A stretch of DNA of 64,000 nucleotides, from positions 62,001-126,000 of the forward strand of contig JAIPEN010000005.1 of the NCBI GenBank assembly GCA_021737145.1, in the 5' to 3' direction. Source of the stretch: Desulfarculaceae bacterium (GTDB taxonomy: Bacteria > Desulfobacterota > Desulfarculia > Desulfarculales > Desulfarculaceae). Numbering within the stretch: position 1 is the first letter of the stretch; each line of letters starts with the position of its first letter. Below, in pieces: positions 41,067 to 51,926 of the stretch. Below the pieces are notes generated by a model. The model was not told the origin of the DNA, did not search any database, and saw only the letters and a list, made by a program, of their open reading frames with translations. The position numbers and the translations under genes are program-made.

Positions 41067-42103
41067 GCCGCAGCCTCCCGCACCGAGCGGCCCACCGCCG
41101 ACGCCACCTTGCGAAGGCGCTCCATCATGGCCGCGAACTCCGACGGCTCCAGGCTCTGGCGGCCGTCGCTCAGGGCCTCCTCGGGCCGGGGATGCACCTC
41201 CACCAGGATTCCGTCCGCCCCGGCGGCCACGGCAGCCAGGGCCAGGGAAGGCACCAGCTCGCGTTTTCCGGCCGCGTGGCTGGGGTCCACCACCACCGGC
41301 AGATGGGTGTACTGCTTCAATAGGGGAACGGCCGAAAGGTCCAGGGTGTTGCGGGTCTCGGTCTCAAAGGTGCGGATGCCCCGCTCGCAGAGCATCACCT
41401 GCCAGTTGCCCCGGGCCAAAATGTACTCGGCGGAAAGCAAGAGCTCCTTGATGGAGGCCATCATGCCCCGCTTCAGGAGCACCGGCCGGTCGGTGTCGCC
41501 CACCGCCTCCAGGAGCGAAAAGTTCTGCATGTTGCGGGTGCCGATCTGCAGCACGTCGGCGTAGCGGGCCACCAGCTCCACCTCCGAGGCGCTGAGCACC
41601 TCGGTGACGATGGGCAGGCCGGTCCGTTCGCGGGCCTCGGCCATTATCTTGAGGCCCTCCTCGCCCAGGCCCCGGAAGGAGTAGGGGCTGGAGCGCGGCT
41701 TGAAGGCCCCGCCCCTGAGCGCCCCGGCCCCTGCCCGGTCCAGCAGGGCGGCGGTCTCCAAAAAGTTTTCCCGGCTCTCCACCGCGCAGGGCCCGCCCAC
41801 CACCAGCACCTCGGGGCCGCCCACGGTCACCGATCCCAGATCGATGGTGGTGGGCTGCTCGCGGAAGCTTTTGGAGGCCAGCTTCCAGGATTTTTCGAAG
41901 TTGGTTATCTCCTCCACCCCGGGCAGGCCGCCGATGTCCCGGCTCAGGCGCTTGGCTTCGGCCTGGCTGATCTCTTCCACCACCCCCAGCACCACCCGGG
42001 GGTCCGGGGAGATGATGCGCGGCTCCAGACCCGCGTCGCGCAGGGCGGATATTACCTTGGCCACCTCCATCTTGGGGCAGCCCTCATGCATGGTGATTAC
42101 CAT
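41063..42103 (-). CDS. 3-deoxy-7-phosphoheptulonate synthase (DAHPS), paralog 2 with N-terminal ferredoxin-like domain
   Basis: [42 protein letters not shown]...[47 protein letters not shown]. Confidence 0.93.
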   Translation of the reverse strand: MVITMHEGCPKMEVAKVISALRDAGLEPRIISPDPRVVLGVVEEISQAEAKRLSRDIGGLPGVEEITNFEKSWKLASKSFREQPTTIDLGSVTVGGPEVLVVGGPCAVESRENFLETAALLDRAGAGALRGGAFKPRSSPYSFRGLGEEGLKIMAEARERTGLPIVTEVLSASEVELVARYADVLQIGTRNMQNFSLLEAVGDTDRPVLLKRGMMASIKELLLSAEYILARGNWQVMLCERGIRTFETETRNTLDLSAVPLLKQYTHLPVVVDPSHAAGKRELVPSLALAAVAAGADGILVEVHPRPEEALSDGRQSLEPSEFAAMMERLRKVASAVGRSVREAAA

Positions 42104-42143
42104 GATCGTTCTCCGTCTAGAGCGCGGGGGCCGCGCCCAGGCT

Positions 42144-42743
42144 TTAGGTCGCGCCGTTCAGGGAAGGCTGATGCTCCAGGTGGCGCCGCATAAAGTTTTG
42201 GAACAGGAGCACCCCCTGGGCGGTGGCGATGGACTCGGGGTGGAACTGCACCCCTTCCACCGGCAGATCCAGGTGCCTGAGCCCCATGACCTCGCCCTCC
42301 AGGGTGTAGGCCGAGATCACCAGGGGATCCCGGACGCTCTCCTCGGGCACCACCAGGGAGTGGTAGCGCGCGGCCACGAATGGGTTGCGCAGACCGGCGT
42401 AGAGCCCCCGCGCGTCGTGGAACACCTCGGAGACCTTGCCGTGCATGGGCTTGCCCGAGCGCTCCACCCGGGCCCCGAAGACCTGGGCGATCGCCTGGTG
42501 GCCCAAACATACCCCCAGGATGGGGAAGCTGCCCGCGTAGCGCTCGATGGCCGCGCAGGTGATGCCCGCGTCCTCGGGCCTCCCCGGTCCGGGCGATATG
42601 ATCAGGGCCTCGGGCTCCAGGTCGCCGATGGCCTCCACCGGAACCGCGTCGTTGCGCATCACCTCCAGCTCGCAGCCCAGGGCGCCCAGGGCCTGCACGA
42701 TGTTGTAGGTGAAGGAATCGTAATTGTCGATTACCGCGATCAT
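42144..42743 (-). CDS. trpG: anthranilate synthase component II (glutamine amidotransferase)
   Basis: [23 protein letters not shown]...[17 protein letters not shown]...[13 protein letters not shown]. Confidence 0.95.
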   Translation of the reverse strand: MIAVIDNYDSFTYNIVQALGALGCELEVMRNDAVPVEAIGDLEPEALIISPGPGRPEDAGITCAAIERYAGSFPILGVCLGHQAIAQVFGARVERSGKPMHGKVSEVFHDARGLYAGLRNPFVAARYHSLVVPEESVRDPLVISAYTLEGEVMGLRHLDLPVEGVQFHPESIATAQGVLLFQNFMRRHLEHQPSLNGAT

Positions 42744-44128
42744 GCTTGCCCCTCCGCGGCCAGGCGCAGGGCGGCGATGCCCTGCCCCGCCTTGTGGCAA
42801 ATTTCCTCGTACTCCATGGCCGGGTCGCTGTCGGCCACGATTCCCGCCCCCACTTGCAGGGTGAACTTGCCCCCGTAAAATTCGATCATGCGGATGCCGA
42901 TGCAGGTGTCCATGTATTGCCCCGGCCCGAAGCAGCCCACCGCCCCGCCATAAGGGCCCCGGGCCACATTCTCCAGCTCGTTGATGATCTCCATGGCCCG
43001 CACCTTGGGCGCGCCCGAAAGGGTCCCGGCCGGGAAGGAGGCCCGGAAGGCGTCCCACACCTTGAGCTCCGGCTCCACCACGCCCTGCACCTGGGAGACG
43101 ATGTGCATCACGTGGCTGTAGCGCTCCACGGTCATGTAGGGGGCCACCTTGACCGTTCCGTAGCTGCTCACCCGGCCGGCGTCGTTGCGGGCCAGGTCCA
43201 CCAGCATCACGTGCTCGGCCCGCTCCTTGGGCGAGGACATCATCTCCCGCTCCAGTTCGCGGTCCTGGTCGGGATCGGCCGAGCGCCCCCGGGTGCCGGC
43301 AATGGGCCTGAGCAACACCTGGCCGTTCTCCACCTTGACCAGGGTCTCGGGCGAGGAGCCCACCAGATGGCAGTCCGGGAACTTGAGAAAGAACATGTAG
43401 GGCGAGGGGCTCTTGACCCGAAGCCAGCGGTACACCGCCAGAGGGTCCAGGTCGGTGGTGCCGGTGAAGCGGGCCGAGGGCACCACCTGGAAGATGTCGC
43501 CGGCCATGATGTATTCCTTGGCCTTTTCCACCGCGGCCATGAAGGGCGCGGCCTCGGGCGGCACCACCTCCACGGTTCCCGGCTCGGTGGACAGCTTGGC
43601 CGCGCGGTGCAGGCCCTGGCTGATCTCGGCCAGCATGGCCTGGCCTTGGCTCTCGCTCTCGGCCAGGGCCACCAGGTTCAGCCTGCGCTTCAGGTGGTCG
43701 AACACCGCGAAGCGGGCCGGGAAGCAGAGCCGGGCCACGGGCAGGTGGTGGGGCGCCACGGGCGGCAGCTTTTCCACCAGGCGCACCGCCTCGTAGCTCA
43801 CGTAGCCCATGAGCGAGCCCACGAAAGGCAACGGGGGCAGGTCTTCGCAGGCCAGCTCGTCCATCACCCCCTGGGCCACGTCGAAAAACTCGGACGCCGG
43901 GTGTTCGGCGCTTTGGCCGCCATGCTCCACCAGCACGGTGTCCGGCTCCAGGCGCAGGGAAGTGATGGGGTCCCAGGCCACGATGGAGTAGCGGCCCACG
44001 CTGTCGACCCCCTCCCCGCTCTCGAACAGAAAAGAGTTGTCCTCTCCGGAGCAGAGCTTCACATAGGCCGAGACCGGAGTGTCGGCGTCGGCCAGCAGCT
44101 CGCGCATATAGGCTTTCAGCTTTGCCAT
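42740..44128 (-). CDS. trpE: anthranilate synthase component I
   Basis: PIAGTRGRSADPDQDRELEREMMSSPKERAEHVMLVDLARNDAGRVSSYGTVKV...GTLSGAPKVRAMEII. Confidence 0.95.
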   Translation of the reverse strand: MAKLKAYMRELLADADTPVSAYVKLCSGEDNSFLFESGEGVDSVGRYSIVAWDPITSLRLEPDTVLVEHGGQSAEHPASEFFDVAQGVMDELACEDLPPLPFVGSLMGYVSYEAVRLVEKLPPVAPHHLPVARLCFPARFAVFDHLKRRLNLVALAESESQGQAMLAEISQGLHRAAKLSTEPGTVEVVPPEAAPFMAAVEKAKEYIMAGDIFQVVPSARFTGTTDLDPLAVYRWLRVKSPSPYMFFLKFPDCHLVGSSPETLVKVENGQVLLRPIAGTRGRSADPDQDRELEREMMSSPKERAEHVMLVDLARNDAGRVSSYGTVKVAPYMTVERYSHVMHIVSQVQGVVEPELKVWDAFRASFPAGTLSGAPKVRAMEIINELENVARGPYGGAVGCFGPGQYMDTCIGIRMIEFYGGKFTLQVGAGIVADSDPAMEYEEICHKAGQGIAALRLAAEGQA

Positions 44129-44156
44129 GGCGTCCCTTTGCTTGCCCCAATAAAAA

Positions 44157-44183
44157 AGCCCACCGTCTGTCAGACGGTGGGCT
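44157..44183 (-). terminator. attenuator terminator upstream of trpE (11-bp stem, T6)
   Basis: agcccaccgtc-tgtca-gacggtgggct; minus strand continues TTTTTT. Confidence 0.88.
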
Positions 44184-44206
44184 CGAAGTCCTTAGCGGGG
44201 TTGGTT

Positions 44207-44347
44207 TTAGTCTAGGTCATCCCCGGTGGAGCGCACCGCCAGCGGTGGACGCCACCAATAAAACCAAAAGCCAAACACCGGCAGACCGGGGCCGAACTCC
44301 GCGGGGCGGAGGCCGTTGCTGCTTGGGTTGTGGCTGTGGTCAGTCAT
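44207..44347 (-). CDS. mixed aromatic leader peptide MTDHSHNPSSNGLRPAEFGPGLPVFGFWFYWWRPPLAVRSTGDDLD
   Basis: 46-aa ORF with F-G-F-W-F-Y-W-W; followed by alternative pairing segments (44241-44248, 44232-44240) and a terminator before trpE. Confidence 0.85.
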   Translation of the reverse strand: MTDHSHNPSSNGLRPAEFGPGLPVFGFWFYWWRPPLAVRSTGDDLD

Positions 44348-44359
44348 TTTGTATACAAA
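44348..44359. promoter_or_regulatory. perfect 12-bp palindrome TTTGTATACAAA abutting leader ATG
   Basis: Shared core with 32689-32698 in the trpL promoter. Confidence 0.4.
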
Positions 44360-44372
44360 CTCCAATGATTGC

Positions 44373-44402
44373 TCAGTATGGCCCTGACAGGACTTTTGTC
44401 AA
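44373..44402 (-). promoter_or_regulatory. putative promoter TTGACA-N17/18-ATACTG/TACTGA for trpE-leader operon
   Basis: Perfect -35 hexamer, spaced weak -10. Confidence 0.55.
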
Positions 44403-44445
44403 GCCCAATTTTGATCGATACTTTTTTATACAGTTATTTCAGGGG

Positions 44446-45072
44446 CTAACGATAGCCCTCGCTGGCGTCGGCCGTATTGGAGTAACCCCGCTTCTCCCAA
44501 TAGCCCTTCACCGGCTTGGCGGTCAGCTCGATGCGGGTGATCCACTTGGCCCACTTGTAGCCCAGCTTGCCGGGCACCACCAACTGGAAAGGCCAGCCCC
44601 GGGTCTGGTCCAGCTCCAGGCCGTTGATCTTGTAGCCCAGCAGGATCTTGTCCCCGCGCAGAAACTCCAGAGGCAGGCCGGTGGAGTAGCCCTCCACCGA
44701 GTGGAACATCACAAAAGCGGCCTGCTTTTTCACCCCGGCCAGCTTGAGCACCTCTTTCAATCGCGGCCCCTGGTAGAGCAGGGTTTCGCTCCAACCCTCC
44801 ACGCAAGGCATCTTGACCACCTCCTTGACAGAAGGCAGGGCAAGCACCTGCTGGTAGGTGAGGGACTGGGGCTTGTCCACCAGGCCGTCGATCTTGAGCC
44901 GGTAGGCCTGGCGGTCCACCTTTTGGGGGCCGCGGATGGAGTTGTCGTACTCTCGGTTGTACGGGCTGAGCTTTTGGCCCTGATAGGTCTTGATCTCCTG
45001 CCCGGCCATTGCCGGCAGCAGGGCCAGGCCCAAGGCCAAAACCAAGGCCATGATGCTGGTGGTTATGCGCAT
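44446..45072 (-). CDS. exported molybdopterin-dependent oxidoreductase (sulfite oxidase-like fold)
   Basis: Signal peptide MRITTSIMALVLALGLALLPAMAG; VVKMPCVEGWSETLLYQGPRLKEVLKLAGV; RGWPFQLVVPGKLGYKWAKWITRIEL. Confidence 0.75.
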   Translation of the reverse strand: MRITTSIMALVLALGLALLPAMAGQEIKTYQGQKLSPYNREYDNSIRGPQKVDRQAYRLKIDGLVDKPQSLTYQQVLALPSVKEVVKMPCVEGWSETLLYQGPRLKEVLKLAGVKKQAAFVMFHSVEGYSTGLPLEFLRGDKILLGYKINGLELDQTRGWPFQLVVPGKLGYKWAKWITRIELTAKPVKGYWEKRGYSNTADASEGYR

Positions 45073-45146
45073 GAATCCATCCCTCCCTGCTGCGCCCCTC
45101 TCAAATAAAAGGCTACGCCGGGATAGGGATCGAAACAAGGGGGAGG

Positions 45147-45995
45147 CTATTGCTCGGGCTCGTCGTCCTCGTCGGCGAACTCGGCTTCCTCGGCTTCCTG
45201 ACGGGCGGCCTTCTTCTTTTCAGTGGCCGCGACCATCAAGGTGGATATCTCGTAGAGCAGGATAAGGGGGACGGCCATCATGCACTGGGTGACCACGTCG
45301 GGCGGAGTGAACATGGCCCCGGCCACGAACATGATGAGGATGGCGTACTTGCGGTTCTTCTTGAGGCCCTTGCTGGTCACCACTCCGATGCGGCCCAGGA
45401 ACACCAGCACCAGGGGCATCTCGAAGATGACCCCAAAGGCGAACAAAAGGGTGGCGCTGAAGGAGAGATAGGACTTCAGGCTGAGCATGGGCACGATGTC
45501 GTCGGTGGCAAAGCTCATGAAGAACTGGAAGGCGTAGGGGAAGACCATGGTGTAGCAGAACACCGCGCCCACGATGAACAGCACCGACGAGACCAGGACA
45601 AAGGGCCACACCGCCTTGCGCTCGTGGTCATAGAGCCCCGGAGCGATGAAGCGCCAGAATTGATAGAAGATAAAGGGCGAAGCCACCACGATGGCCGCCA
45701 GCAGGGCGATCTTGAGGTAGGTGAAAAAGGCCTCGGCCGGAGCGGTGTAGATCAGCTTGGCGTCCGGAGGCATGGCCGCCTTGAGGGGGCGGGCCAGCCC
45801 CTGGTAGAGCTGCTCCTTGAACAGATAGGTGCCCAAGAAGGCCACCCCCACCGCGATGGCCGAACGCACCAAACGGGAGCGCAACTCCTCCAAATGGGCC
45901 AGGAAAGGCATGCGCGAGACTTGGTCGTCCTCGTGCTCCTCCGGCTCGGCCTCGAACTGGTCTTCGGCCTCTGGGGGTCTTTCCTGGTCAGACAT
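45147..45995 (-). CDS. tatC: Sec-independent protein translocase TatC
   Basis: MPFLAHLEELRSRLVRSAIAVGVAF...; six TM segments; GVIFEMPLVLVFLGRIGVV. Confidence 0.95.
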   Translation of the reverse strand: MSDQERPPEAEDQFEAEPEEHEDDQVSRMPFLAHLEELRSRLVRSAIAVGVAFLGTYLFKEQLYQGLARPLKAAMPPDAKLIYTAPAEAFFTYLKIALLAAIVVASPFIFYQFWRFIAPGLYDHERKAVWPFVLVSSVLFIVGAVFCYTMVFPYAFQFFMSFATDDIVPMLSLKSYLSFSATLLFAFGVIFEMPLVLVFLGRIGVVTSKGLKKNRKYAILIMFVAGAMFTPPDVVTQCMMAVPLILLYEISTLMVAATEKKKAARQEAEEAEFADEDDEPEQ

Positions 45996-46457
45996 CTAGG
46001 ATTCTTTGCGGTCCGGGGGGGTGGGGGTTGCGGCCACGTCGATGTCCGGGGGGGTCTTTTGGTCAGCGGGCGTCTCGGCCTCGGCCGGCTTCTGGGCCAC
46101 CTCCACCGAGGCTTCCTGGTCGGCCTCGCCGGGCTGGCCCTTGATCTCGTCCATCAGGGCGTGGCGGCCCGAGAGGTCCAGCTTGGGCTCCTTGGCCTCG
46201 ACCAAGGGGTTGACCTCTTCCAGCATTTTCTTGGGGTTGACCTCGTCCAGGGTGTCATGGAAGGACTTGTTCAGCCCCTTGATATCCTGGTAGGTCTCGT
46301 TGTCGGCGAACTCTTCTTTGATCTCGTCGGCCGCTTTGCGGAATTGACTGAGACCTTTGCCCAAGCTCTTGGCCATATCTGGCAGCTTTCTGGGCCCCAC
46401 AACTATGAGGGCCACCACCAGAATGATTATCAGCTCGGGCATGCCGATGCCAAACAT
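45996..46457 (-). CDS. Sec-independent protein translocase TatA/TatB family
   Basis: MFGIGMPELIIILVVALIVVGPRKLPDMAKSLGKGLSQFRKAADEIK. Confidence 0.93.
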   Translation of the reverse strand: MFGIGMPELIIILVVALIVVGPRKLPDMAKSLGKGLSQFRKAADEIKEEFADNETYQDIKGLNKSFHDTLDEVNPKKMLEEVNPLVEAKEPKLDLSGRHALMDEIKGQPGEADQEASVEVAQKPAEAETPADQKTPPDIDVAATPTPPDRKES

Positions 46458-46486
46458 GCACTACCTCCCAGGATTACTGCCGAAGT

Positions 46487-48346
46487 CTACTTTGGGGCCT
46501 GAGTAGTGTCAAGAGCGGCCAAGAACTCGGCCAGCCGGCCGGCCAGGGCCGGGGGAAGACCGCCCTGCTGGATCAGCGCTTCGGGCCCGGCCTGCTTGAG
46601 CGCAGCCAGGGATCCGAAGGCCTTGAGCAGGGCCGCCTTTTTCTTGGGGCCGATGCCCGGCACCTCTTCCAGGATGCTTTTGGTCAGGGCCTTTTTGCGC
46701 AGCAGGCGGTGATAGCCGATGGCAAAGCGGTGGGCCTCGTCCCTGAGGCGCATGAGCAAAAGCAAGGCCGGGTCTCCCTCCCGCAGGCCGAGCGGATTCT
46801 TGCGGCCGGGCAGGTAGATGCGGTCCGGCTCGCCCGGCGCGCGGCCCTTGGCGATGGCCGCCAGGGCGGGCCGCTGCTCAGAGGGCAGATCCTCCACCGC
46901 CTTGACCGCCATGGACAGCTGTCCCTTGCCGCCGTCCAACAGCAGCAGGTCGGGCGGCGGGTCCTCGCCGCCCAGGCGCCGGGCCAGCACATGGGCCATG
47001 GCCGCGTAGTCATCGCCGCCGCCCTCGCCGCCCAGCACCTTGTAGCGCCGGTAGCGGCCCTTGTCCGCCTCGCCTCCGGCCATGGCCACCAGCCCGGCCA
47101 CGGTGAGGCTGCCCCCCATGTGGGAGATGTCCAGGCACTCCATGGCGTGGGGCGGCGCGTCCAGGCCCAGCTTCTTGCCCAGGCGCTCCAGGGCCGGGCC
47201 CGGGCCGGACTCGTCGTGCCGGGGCTGGGCCGCGTTGAGCCGGGCCAGGTCCAAAAGCTTTTTTTTCTCACCCCGCTGGGGCAGGCGCAGCTCCACCTTG
47301 CGGCCCGCCTTTTCGCCCAGCACCTCGGCCACCAGCGAGGGCGCGGGCGGCAGGGCCGAGAGCAAAATCAGGGGCGGCGGCGGGGCCGAGTCGTAGAGCA
47401 TTACCAGGGCCTGGGCCATGGCCTCGTCCGGGGACAGGGCGGCCCGGCTCAGGTCGTGCACCTTGCCGCCCTCCACCTGGCCGCCCCGCACCCGCACCTG
47501 GGCCAGGCGCATGCCCTCCTCCGAGGCGTGCAGGGCCACCGCGTCCAGGTCCTCCTCGGCCGGGCCGGAGACCTGCTGCTTTTCCAGGGTGCGGGTGAGC
47601 GCCTGCCAGCGGTCGCGCAGGATGGCCGCCTCCTCGAAACGCTCGGCCCGGGCCGCGTCGTCCATCTCGGTTTGCAGCCGCCTGGCCAGGGCCTGGCCCT
47701 TGCCCGCGAAGAACTCCTCCAGCTGCCTGACCAGCAGGCCGTAGTCCCCGGCGTTGATCTTGCCCGCGCAGGGCGCGAAGCAGCGGCCGGTCTCATAGTC
47801 CAGGCAGGGGCGGCCCCGGTTCTTGAGGGCCGCGTCCGAGCAGCGGCGCAAGGGGAAGATGCGCTGCAAAAGGTACATGGTCTGGCGAGCCGCGCCGGCG
47901 CTCTGAAAGGGCCCGAAGTACTTGGCCCCGTCGCCCAGCTTGGGACGCCGCACCAGGGACAGGCGCGGGAACTCGTGCTGCCGGGTGAGCCGGAAGTAGG
48001 GATAGGACTTGTCGTCCCTGAGGTCGGCGTTGTAGCGCGGGCGGTGCTTTTTGATAAGCGTGTTTTCCAGGAGAAGGGCTTCCTTCTCGCTGGAGGTGAT
48101 CACGAAATCCACCGCAGCCACCTGGCCCACCATGACCGCCACCTTGTGGGCGTACCAGGTGGGGCCGGACACCGGGCGGGTGTAGGAGGTGAGCCGGTTC
48201 TTGAGGCGCTTGGCCTTGCCCACGTAGATCACCCGGCCCCGCGCGTCCTTCATAAGATAGACGCCGGGATTGGTGGGCACATGGGCCAGGGCGGCCTTTA
48301 TGGCCTCCGCGCCCTTGGGCTTGTCTTTGGCTGCACTCTCCGCCAA
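46487..48346 (-). CDS. uvrC: excinuclease ABC subunit C
   Basis: HVPTNPGVYLMKDARGRVIYVGKAKRLKNRLTSYT (GIY-YIG); C-terminal HhH LEEVPGIGPKKKAALLKAFGSL. Confidence 0.97.
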   Translation of the reverse strand: MAESAAKDKPKGAEAIKAALAHVPTNPGVYLMKDARGRVIYVGKAKRLKNRLTSYTRPVSGPTWYAHKVAVMVGQVAAVDFVITSSEKEALLLENTLIKKHRPRYNADLRDDKSYPYFRLTRQHEFPRLSLVRRPKLGDGAKYFGPFQSAGAARQTMYLLQRIFPLRRCSDAALKNRGRPCLDYETGRCFAPCAGKINAGDYGLLVRQLEEFFAGKGQALARRLQTEMDDAARAERFEEAAILRDRWQALTRTLEKQQVSGPAEEDLDAVALHASEEGMRLAQVRVRGGQVEGGKVHDLSRAALSPDEAMAQALVMLYDSAPPPPLILLSALPPAPSLVAEVLGEKAGRKVELRLPQRGEKKKLLDLARLNAAQPRHDESGPGPALERLGKKLGLDAPPHAMECLDISHMGGSLTVAGLVAMAGGEADKGRYRRYKVLGGEGGGDDYAAMAHVLARRLGGEDPPPDLLLLDGGKGQLSMAVKAVEDLPSEQRPALAAIAKGRAPGEPDRIYLPGRKNPLGLREGDPALLLLMRLRDEAHRFAIGYHRLLRKKALTKSILEEVPGIGPKKKAALLKAFGSLAALKQAGPEALIQQGGLPPALAGRLAEFLAALDTTQAPK

Positions 48347-48360
48347 GGCTTCTCCGCCGG

Positions 48361-49266
48361 TTACTTGACCCGCCTGTCCCTAACCGCCTTACTGTCCACG
48401 AACCCCAGGATCAGGGAGTCGACTTCGGCGGCCTTTTCCAGCATGAGGAAGTGCCCCACTCCGGTGATGGTGTGGTAGCTCAGGTCCGGGAACAAGGCCC
48501 GCATCTGGGCCTCCCAGTCCGGGGGCAAAAACTGGCTGGGCACGGCGATGGCCAGGACGGGAATGTTCAGCGGCTTGCCGTCCCAGTTGGCCGGGTTCAC
48601 GAACTCCTTCATGGAGCTTTTGCCCACGTGCCAGGGCGTGGCCAGGGCCTGCTTCTTGATCCACTCACGCACGGCCGGCGGGGTGGCCTTGTCCTGCATG
48701 GCGTCGAAGAAGGGCCCCACCTTGCTCTGGCCGTCCGGTTCCTGGAACTGGGCCATAAAGGCGTTGGCCTGCTTGGCCCACTCCTCGCGGGCCTTGGGAT
48801 CCTTGGGCGGCTGGCCCGGGGAGCCATCCACCGACACCAGGGCCCGCACCCGCGCCGGGTGCTCCAGGGCGACGCGCCGGGCCACGGCGGCCCCCATGCT
48901 GTGCCCCACCAGCACCGCGTTTTTGAGCTGGGCCCGGTCCATGACCGCCAGCACCGAGCGGGCCAAAAGCTCCTGGGTGTAGGCCAGCTTGGGCGCATCG
49001 CTCTGGCCGTGGCCGATCATGTCCAGGGCAATGACCCGGTGGCCCTTGGCCAGGCCGGGGATCATATCCTTCCAGAACTTGTGATTTCCGATCCAGCCGT
49101 GGATCAGCACCATGGCTGGCTGGCCTTTGCCCTGGTCAATGTAGAAAACCTTGTGGCCGTCCAGGACGGCATAGCCCCCCTGCCCCGCTCCGGCCAGGCC
49201 CGGCACGAGCAGCGCGGCCAAAGCCAAGGCCAAAACCAACCCACGATAAATACTGGCCCGCCGCAT
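48361..49266 (-). CDS. exported alpha/beta hydrolase
   Basis: Signal peptide; MVLIHGWIGNHKFWKDMIPGLAKGHRVIALDMIGHGQSD...VLVGHSMGAAVARRVALEHP. Confidence 0.88.
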   Translation of the reverse strand: MRRASIYRGLVLALALAALLVPGLAGAGQGGYAVLDGHKVFYIDQGKGQPAMVLIHGWIGNHKFWKDMIPGLAKGHRVIALDMIGHGQSDAPKLAYTQELLARSVLAVMDRAQLKNAVLVGHSMGAAVARRVALEHPARVRALVSVDGSPGQPPKDPKAREEWAKQANAFMAQFQEPDGQSKVGPFFDAMQDKATPPAVREWIKKQALATPWHVGKSSMKEFVNPANWDGKPLNIPVLAIAVPSQFLPPDWEAQMRALFPDLSYHTITGVGHFLMLEKAAEVDSLILGFVDSKAVRDRRVK

Positions 49267-51314
49267 TATTCCAACCCCCTCCACTCAAGCTCCATGGCTT
49301 GCAGTTGTTTTATCTTGTCTCGGATGGTGGCCGCCTCCTCGAAGCGCAGGTCCTTGGCCATCTGCTCCATTTCGGCGCGCAGCTCGGCGATGCGGCCGGG
49401 AATCTCCTCCAGCTCCCACTCGGGCTCCTCCTCCACCAGCTCCACGGTGGAGTAGTCGGCCGCGATCTCGTGGGGCAGCATGGCGCCGATGGCCTTGCTG
49501 ATGCTCTTGGGAGTGATGTGGTGCTCGCGGTTGAACTCCTCCTGCACCGTCCGCCGCCGCTCGGTCTCCTCCATGGCCCGGGCCATGGAGTCGGTGATCT
49601 TGTCCGCGTAGAGCAGCACCCGGCCCTCCAGGTTGCGGGCCGCCCGGCCCGTGGTCTGGATCAGGCTGCGGGTGGAGCGCAGGAAACCCTCGCGGTCCGC
49701 GTCCAGGATGGCCACCAGGCTCACTTCGGGCAGGTCCAGGCCCTCCCTGAGCAGGTTGATGCCCACCAGCACGTCGAACACGCCCTTGCGCAAATCGCGG
49801 ATGATCTCCACCCGTTCGATGGTGTCGATGTCCGAGTGCAGGTAGCGCACCTTGAGGCCCATCTCGTCCAGGTATTCGGTGAGCTCCTCGGCCATGCGCT
49901 TGGTCAGGGTGGTGACCAGGACCCGCTGCCCCTTGGCGGTGACGGCCCGCAGCTCGCCCAGCAGGTCGTCCACCTGGCCGGTGGCCGGGCGCACCTCGAT
50001 CTGCGGGTCCATGAGCCCGGTGGGCCGGATGATCTGCTCCACCACCACGCCCCCGGCCTTGGCCAGCTCGTAGTCGGCCGGGGTGGCCGACACGTAGACC
50101 ACCCGGTCGGTGTGGGTCTGGAACTCGTCGAAGTTGAGCGGCCGGTTGTCCAGGGCGCTGGGCAGGCGGAAGCCGTACTCCACCAGGGTTTCCTTGCGGG
50201 AGCGGTCACCGAAGTACATGCCCCGCACCTGGGGCATGGATATGTGGCTCTCGTCCACTATCAAGAGCCACTCCTGGGGAAAGTAGTCCAGCAGGGTGGG
50301 CGGGGCCTGCCCCGGCGAGCGGCCGGTGAGGTGGCGGGAGTAGTTTTCGATGCCGTGGCAGAAACCCAGCTCCTTCATCATCTCCAGGTCGAACATGGTG
50401 CGTTCCCGGATGCGCTGGGCCTCGATGAGCTGGTTGTTGGCCTCGAAATGGGCGATGCGATCGGCCAGCTCGCTACGGATGGCGCTCATGGCCTGCACCC
50501 GGATGTTCTCGCTGGTCACGTAGTGACTGGCCGGGAAGATGGTCACCCGGGGGGCCTTTTCCAGGGCCACCCCGCGCAGGGGGTCGATAAAGGCGATCTC
50601 TTCCACCTCGTCGCCAAAGAAAGAAATGCGCACCGCGCGCTCTTCCTCGTAGGCCGGGAAGACCTCTATGGTGTCGCCCCGCACCCGGAAGGTGCCCCGG
50701 TGAAAGGAGTACTCATTGCGCTCGTAGAGCATCTCCACCAGGGTGCGCAAGACCTGATCGCGGTCCGCCTCCTGGCCCTGCTCCAGGTACACGATCATCC
50801 CGGCGTAGGCCTCGGGCGCGCCCAGGCCGTAGATGCACGACACGCTGGCCACGATGACCACGTCCTGGCGGGTGAGCAGGCTGTAGGTGGCCGCGTGGCG
50901 CATCTTGTCGATGCGCTCGTTGATGGAGGAGTCTTTTTCGATGTAGGTGTCGCTGGCCGGAATGTAGGCCTCGGGCTGGTAATAGTCGTAGTAGGAGACG
51001 AAATATTCCACCGCGTTGTGCGGGAACAGGGACTTGAACTCGCCGTAGAGCTGGGCGGCCAGGGTCTTGTTGGGGGCCAGCACCAGGGTGGGCAGGCCCG
51101 CGTTCACCGCCACGTTGGCCATGGTGAAGGTCTTGCCCGAGCCGGTGACCCCCAGGAGCACCTGGTGCCTGATGCCCTCGGCCAGGCCGTGGCTCAGCTC
51201 CTCGATGGCCCTGGGCTGGTCGCCCTGGGGGGTGAACTCGCTGACCAGCTCGAACTTGGCCTCGCTGGGCGCGGTGCGCCACCAGTGGGAGGTATGGTCG
51301 ATCTCGCGGGGCAT
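49266..51314 (-). CDS. uvrB: excinuclease ABC subunit B
   Basis: [42 protein letters not shown]...; beta-hairpin [13 protein letters not shown]-terminal UVR domain. Confidence 0.97.
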   Translation of the reverse strand: MPREIDHTSHWWRTAPSEAKFELVSEFTPQGDQPRAIEELSHGLAEGIRHQVLLGVTGSGKTFTMANVAVNAGLPTLVLAPNKTLAAQLYGEFKSLFPHNAVEYFVSYYDYYQPEAYIPASDTYIEKDSSINERIDKMRHAATYSLLTRQDVVIVASVSCIYGLGAPEAYAGMIVYLEQGQEADRDQVLRTLVEMLYERNEYSFHRGTFRVRGDTIEVFPAYEEERAVRISFFGDEVEEIAFIDPLRGVALEKAPRVTIFPASHYVTSENIRVQAMSAIRSELADRIAHFEANNQLIEAQRIRERTMFDLEMMKELGFCHGIENYSRHLTGRSPGQAPPTLLDYFPQEWLLIVDESHISMPQVRGMYFGDRSRKETLVEYGFRLPSALDNRPLNFDEFQTHTDRVVYVSATPADYELAKAGGVVVEQIIRPTGLMDPQIEVRPATGQVDDLLGELRAVTAKGQRVLVTTLTKRMAEELTEYLDEMGLKVRYLHSDIDTIERVEIIRDLRKGVFDVLVGINLLREGLDLPEVSLVAILDADREGFLRSTRSLIQTTGRAARNLEGRVLLYADKITDSMARAMEETERRRTVQEEFNREHHITPKSISKAIGAMLPHEIAADYSTVELVEEEPEWELEEIPGRIAELRAEMEQMAKDLRFEEAATIRDKIKQLQAMELEWRGLE

Positions 51315-51321
51315 ATCCGCC

Positions 51322-51918
51322 CTAGGCCGCCGGGAAGGCTCGGGCCAGCAAGGCGGCGGCCTCGTCCAGCCAGGCCTGGCGCTGGGCAACGCCGCTCAGG
51401 CAGACCACCCCGAACAGACGGCGAAAGAACTGGGGCGAGCCGCACAGGCCGAACACGCAGTCGCGCCACAGCCGCTCCAGGGGATCGCCGAACGCCTCCT
51501 GCTCGCGCTCCAGGGGGGTGTTGCCGGTGTTGAACACCACCACCGCCCGGGCGGGCAACAATCCCTGGGGCACGCCCTCGCCGTTGTCGCCCTCCAAAAA
51601 GCGATAGGCCCGGCCCGGCCTGAAGACCCGGTCGATCCAGCCCTTCATGATGGCCGGAGGCATGCCCCACCAGTTGGGATGCACGATCACCACCCCGTCG
51701 GCGGTCTCCAGATCGCGGCAGTGCTCTTCGATGGCCGGGGGCAGCGGGGCGCCCTCGGGGAACTCCTCGGTCCACAGCAGGGGATCGAAGCCCTCGGCAT
51801 GGAGGTCGTGGAAGATCACCTCATGGCCCAGATCAAGCAAGGCCTGGCGGGAACGGACGGCCAGGGCCGCGTTGAAGCTGGCCGGGGCGGGATGAGCCAG
51901 CACCAGCAGAATGCGCAT
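51322..51918 (-). CDS. NAD(P)H-dependent oxidoreductase (flavodoxin-like fold)
   Basis: [48 protein letters not shown]...[29 protein letters not shown]. Confidence 0.85.
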   Translation of the reverse strand: MRILLVLAHPAPASFNAALAVRSRQALLDLGHEVIFHDLHAEGFDPLLWTEEFPEGAPLPPAIEEHCRDLETADGVVIVHPNWWGMPPAIMKGWIDRVFRPGRAYRFLEGDNGEGVPQGLLPARAVVVFNTGNTPLEREQEAFGDPLERLWRDCVFGLCGSPQFFRRLFGVVCLSGVAQRQAWLDEAAALLARAFPAA

Positions 51919-51926
51919 GAGCTCTC

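Noticed and set aside
46709-48478. 589-aa plus-strand ORF opposite uvrC
   Set aside because: Antisense frame of uvrC; low-complexity GC-driven composition.
49299-51533. 744-aa plus-strand ORF opposite uvrB
   Set aside because: Antisense frame of uvrB; V/H/L/G-rich with no motifs.
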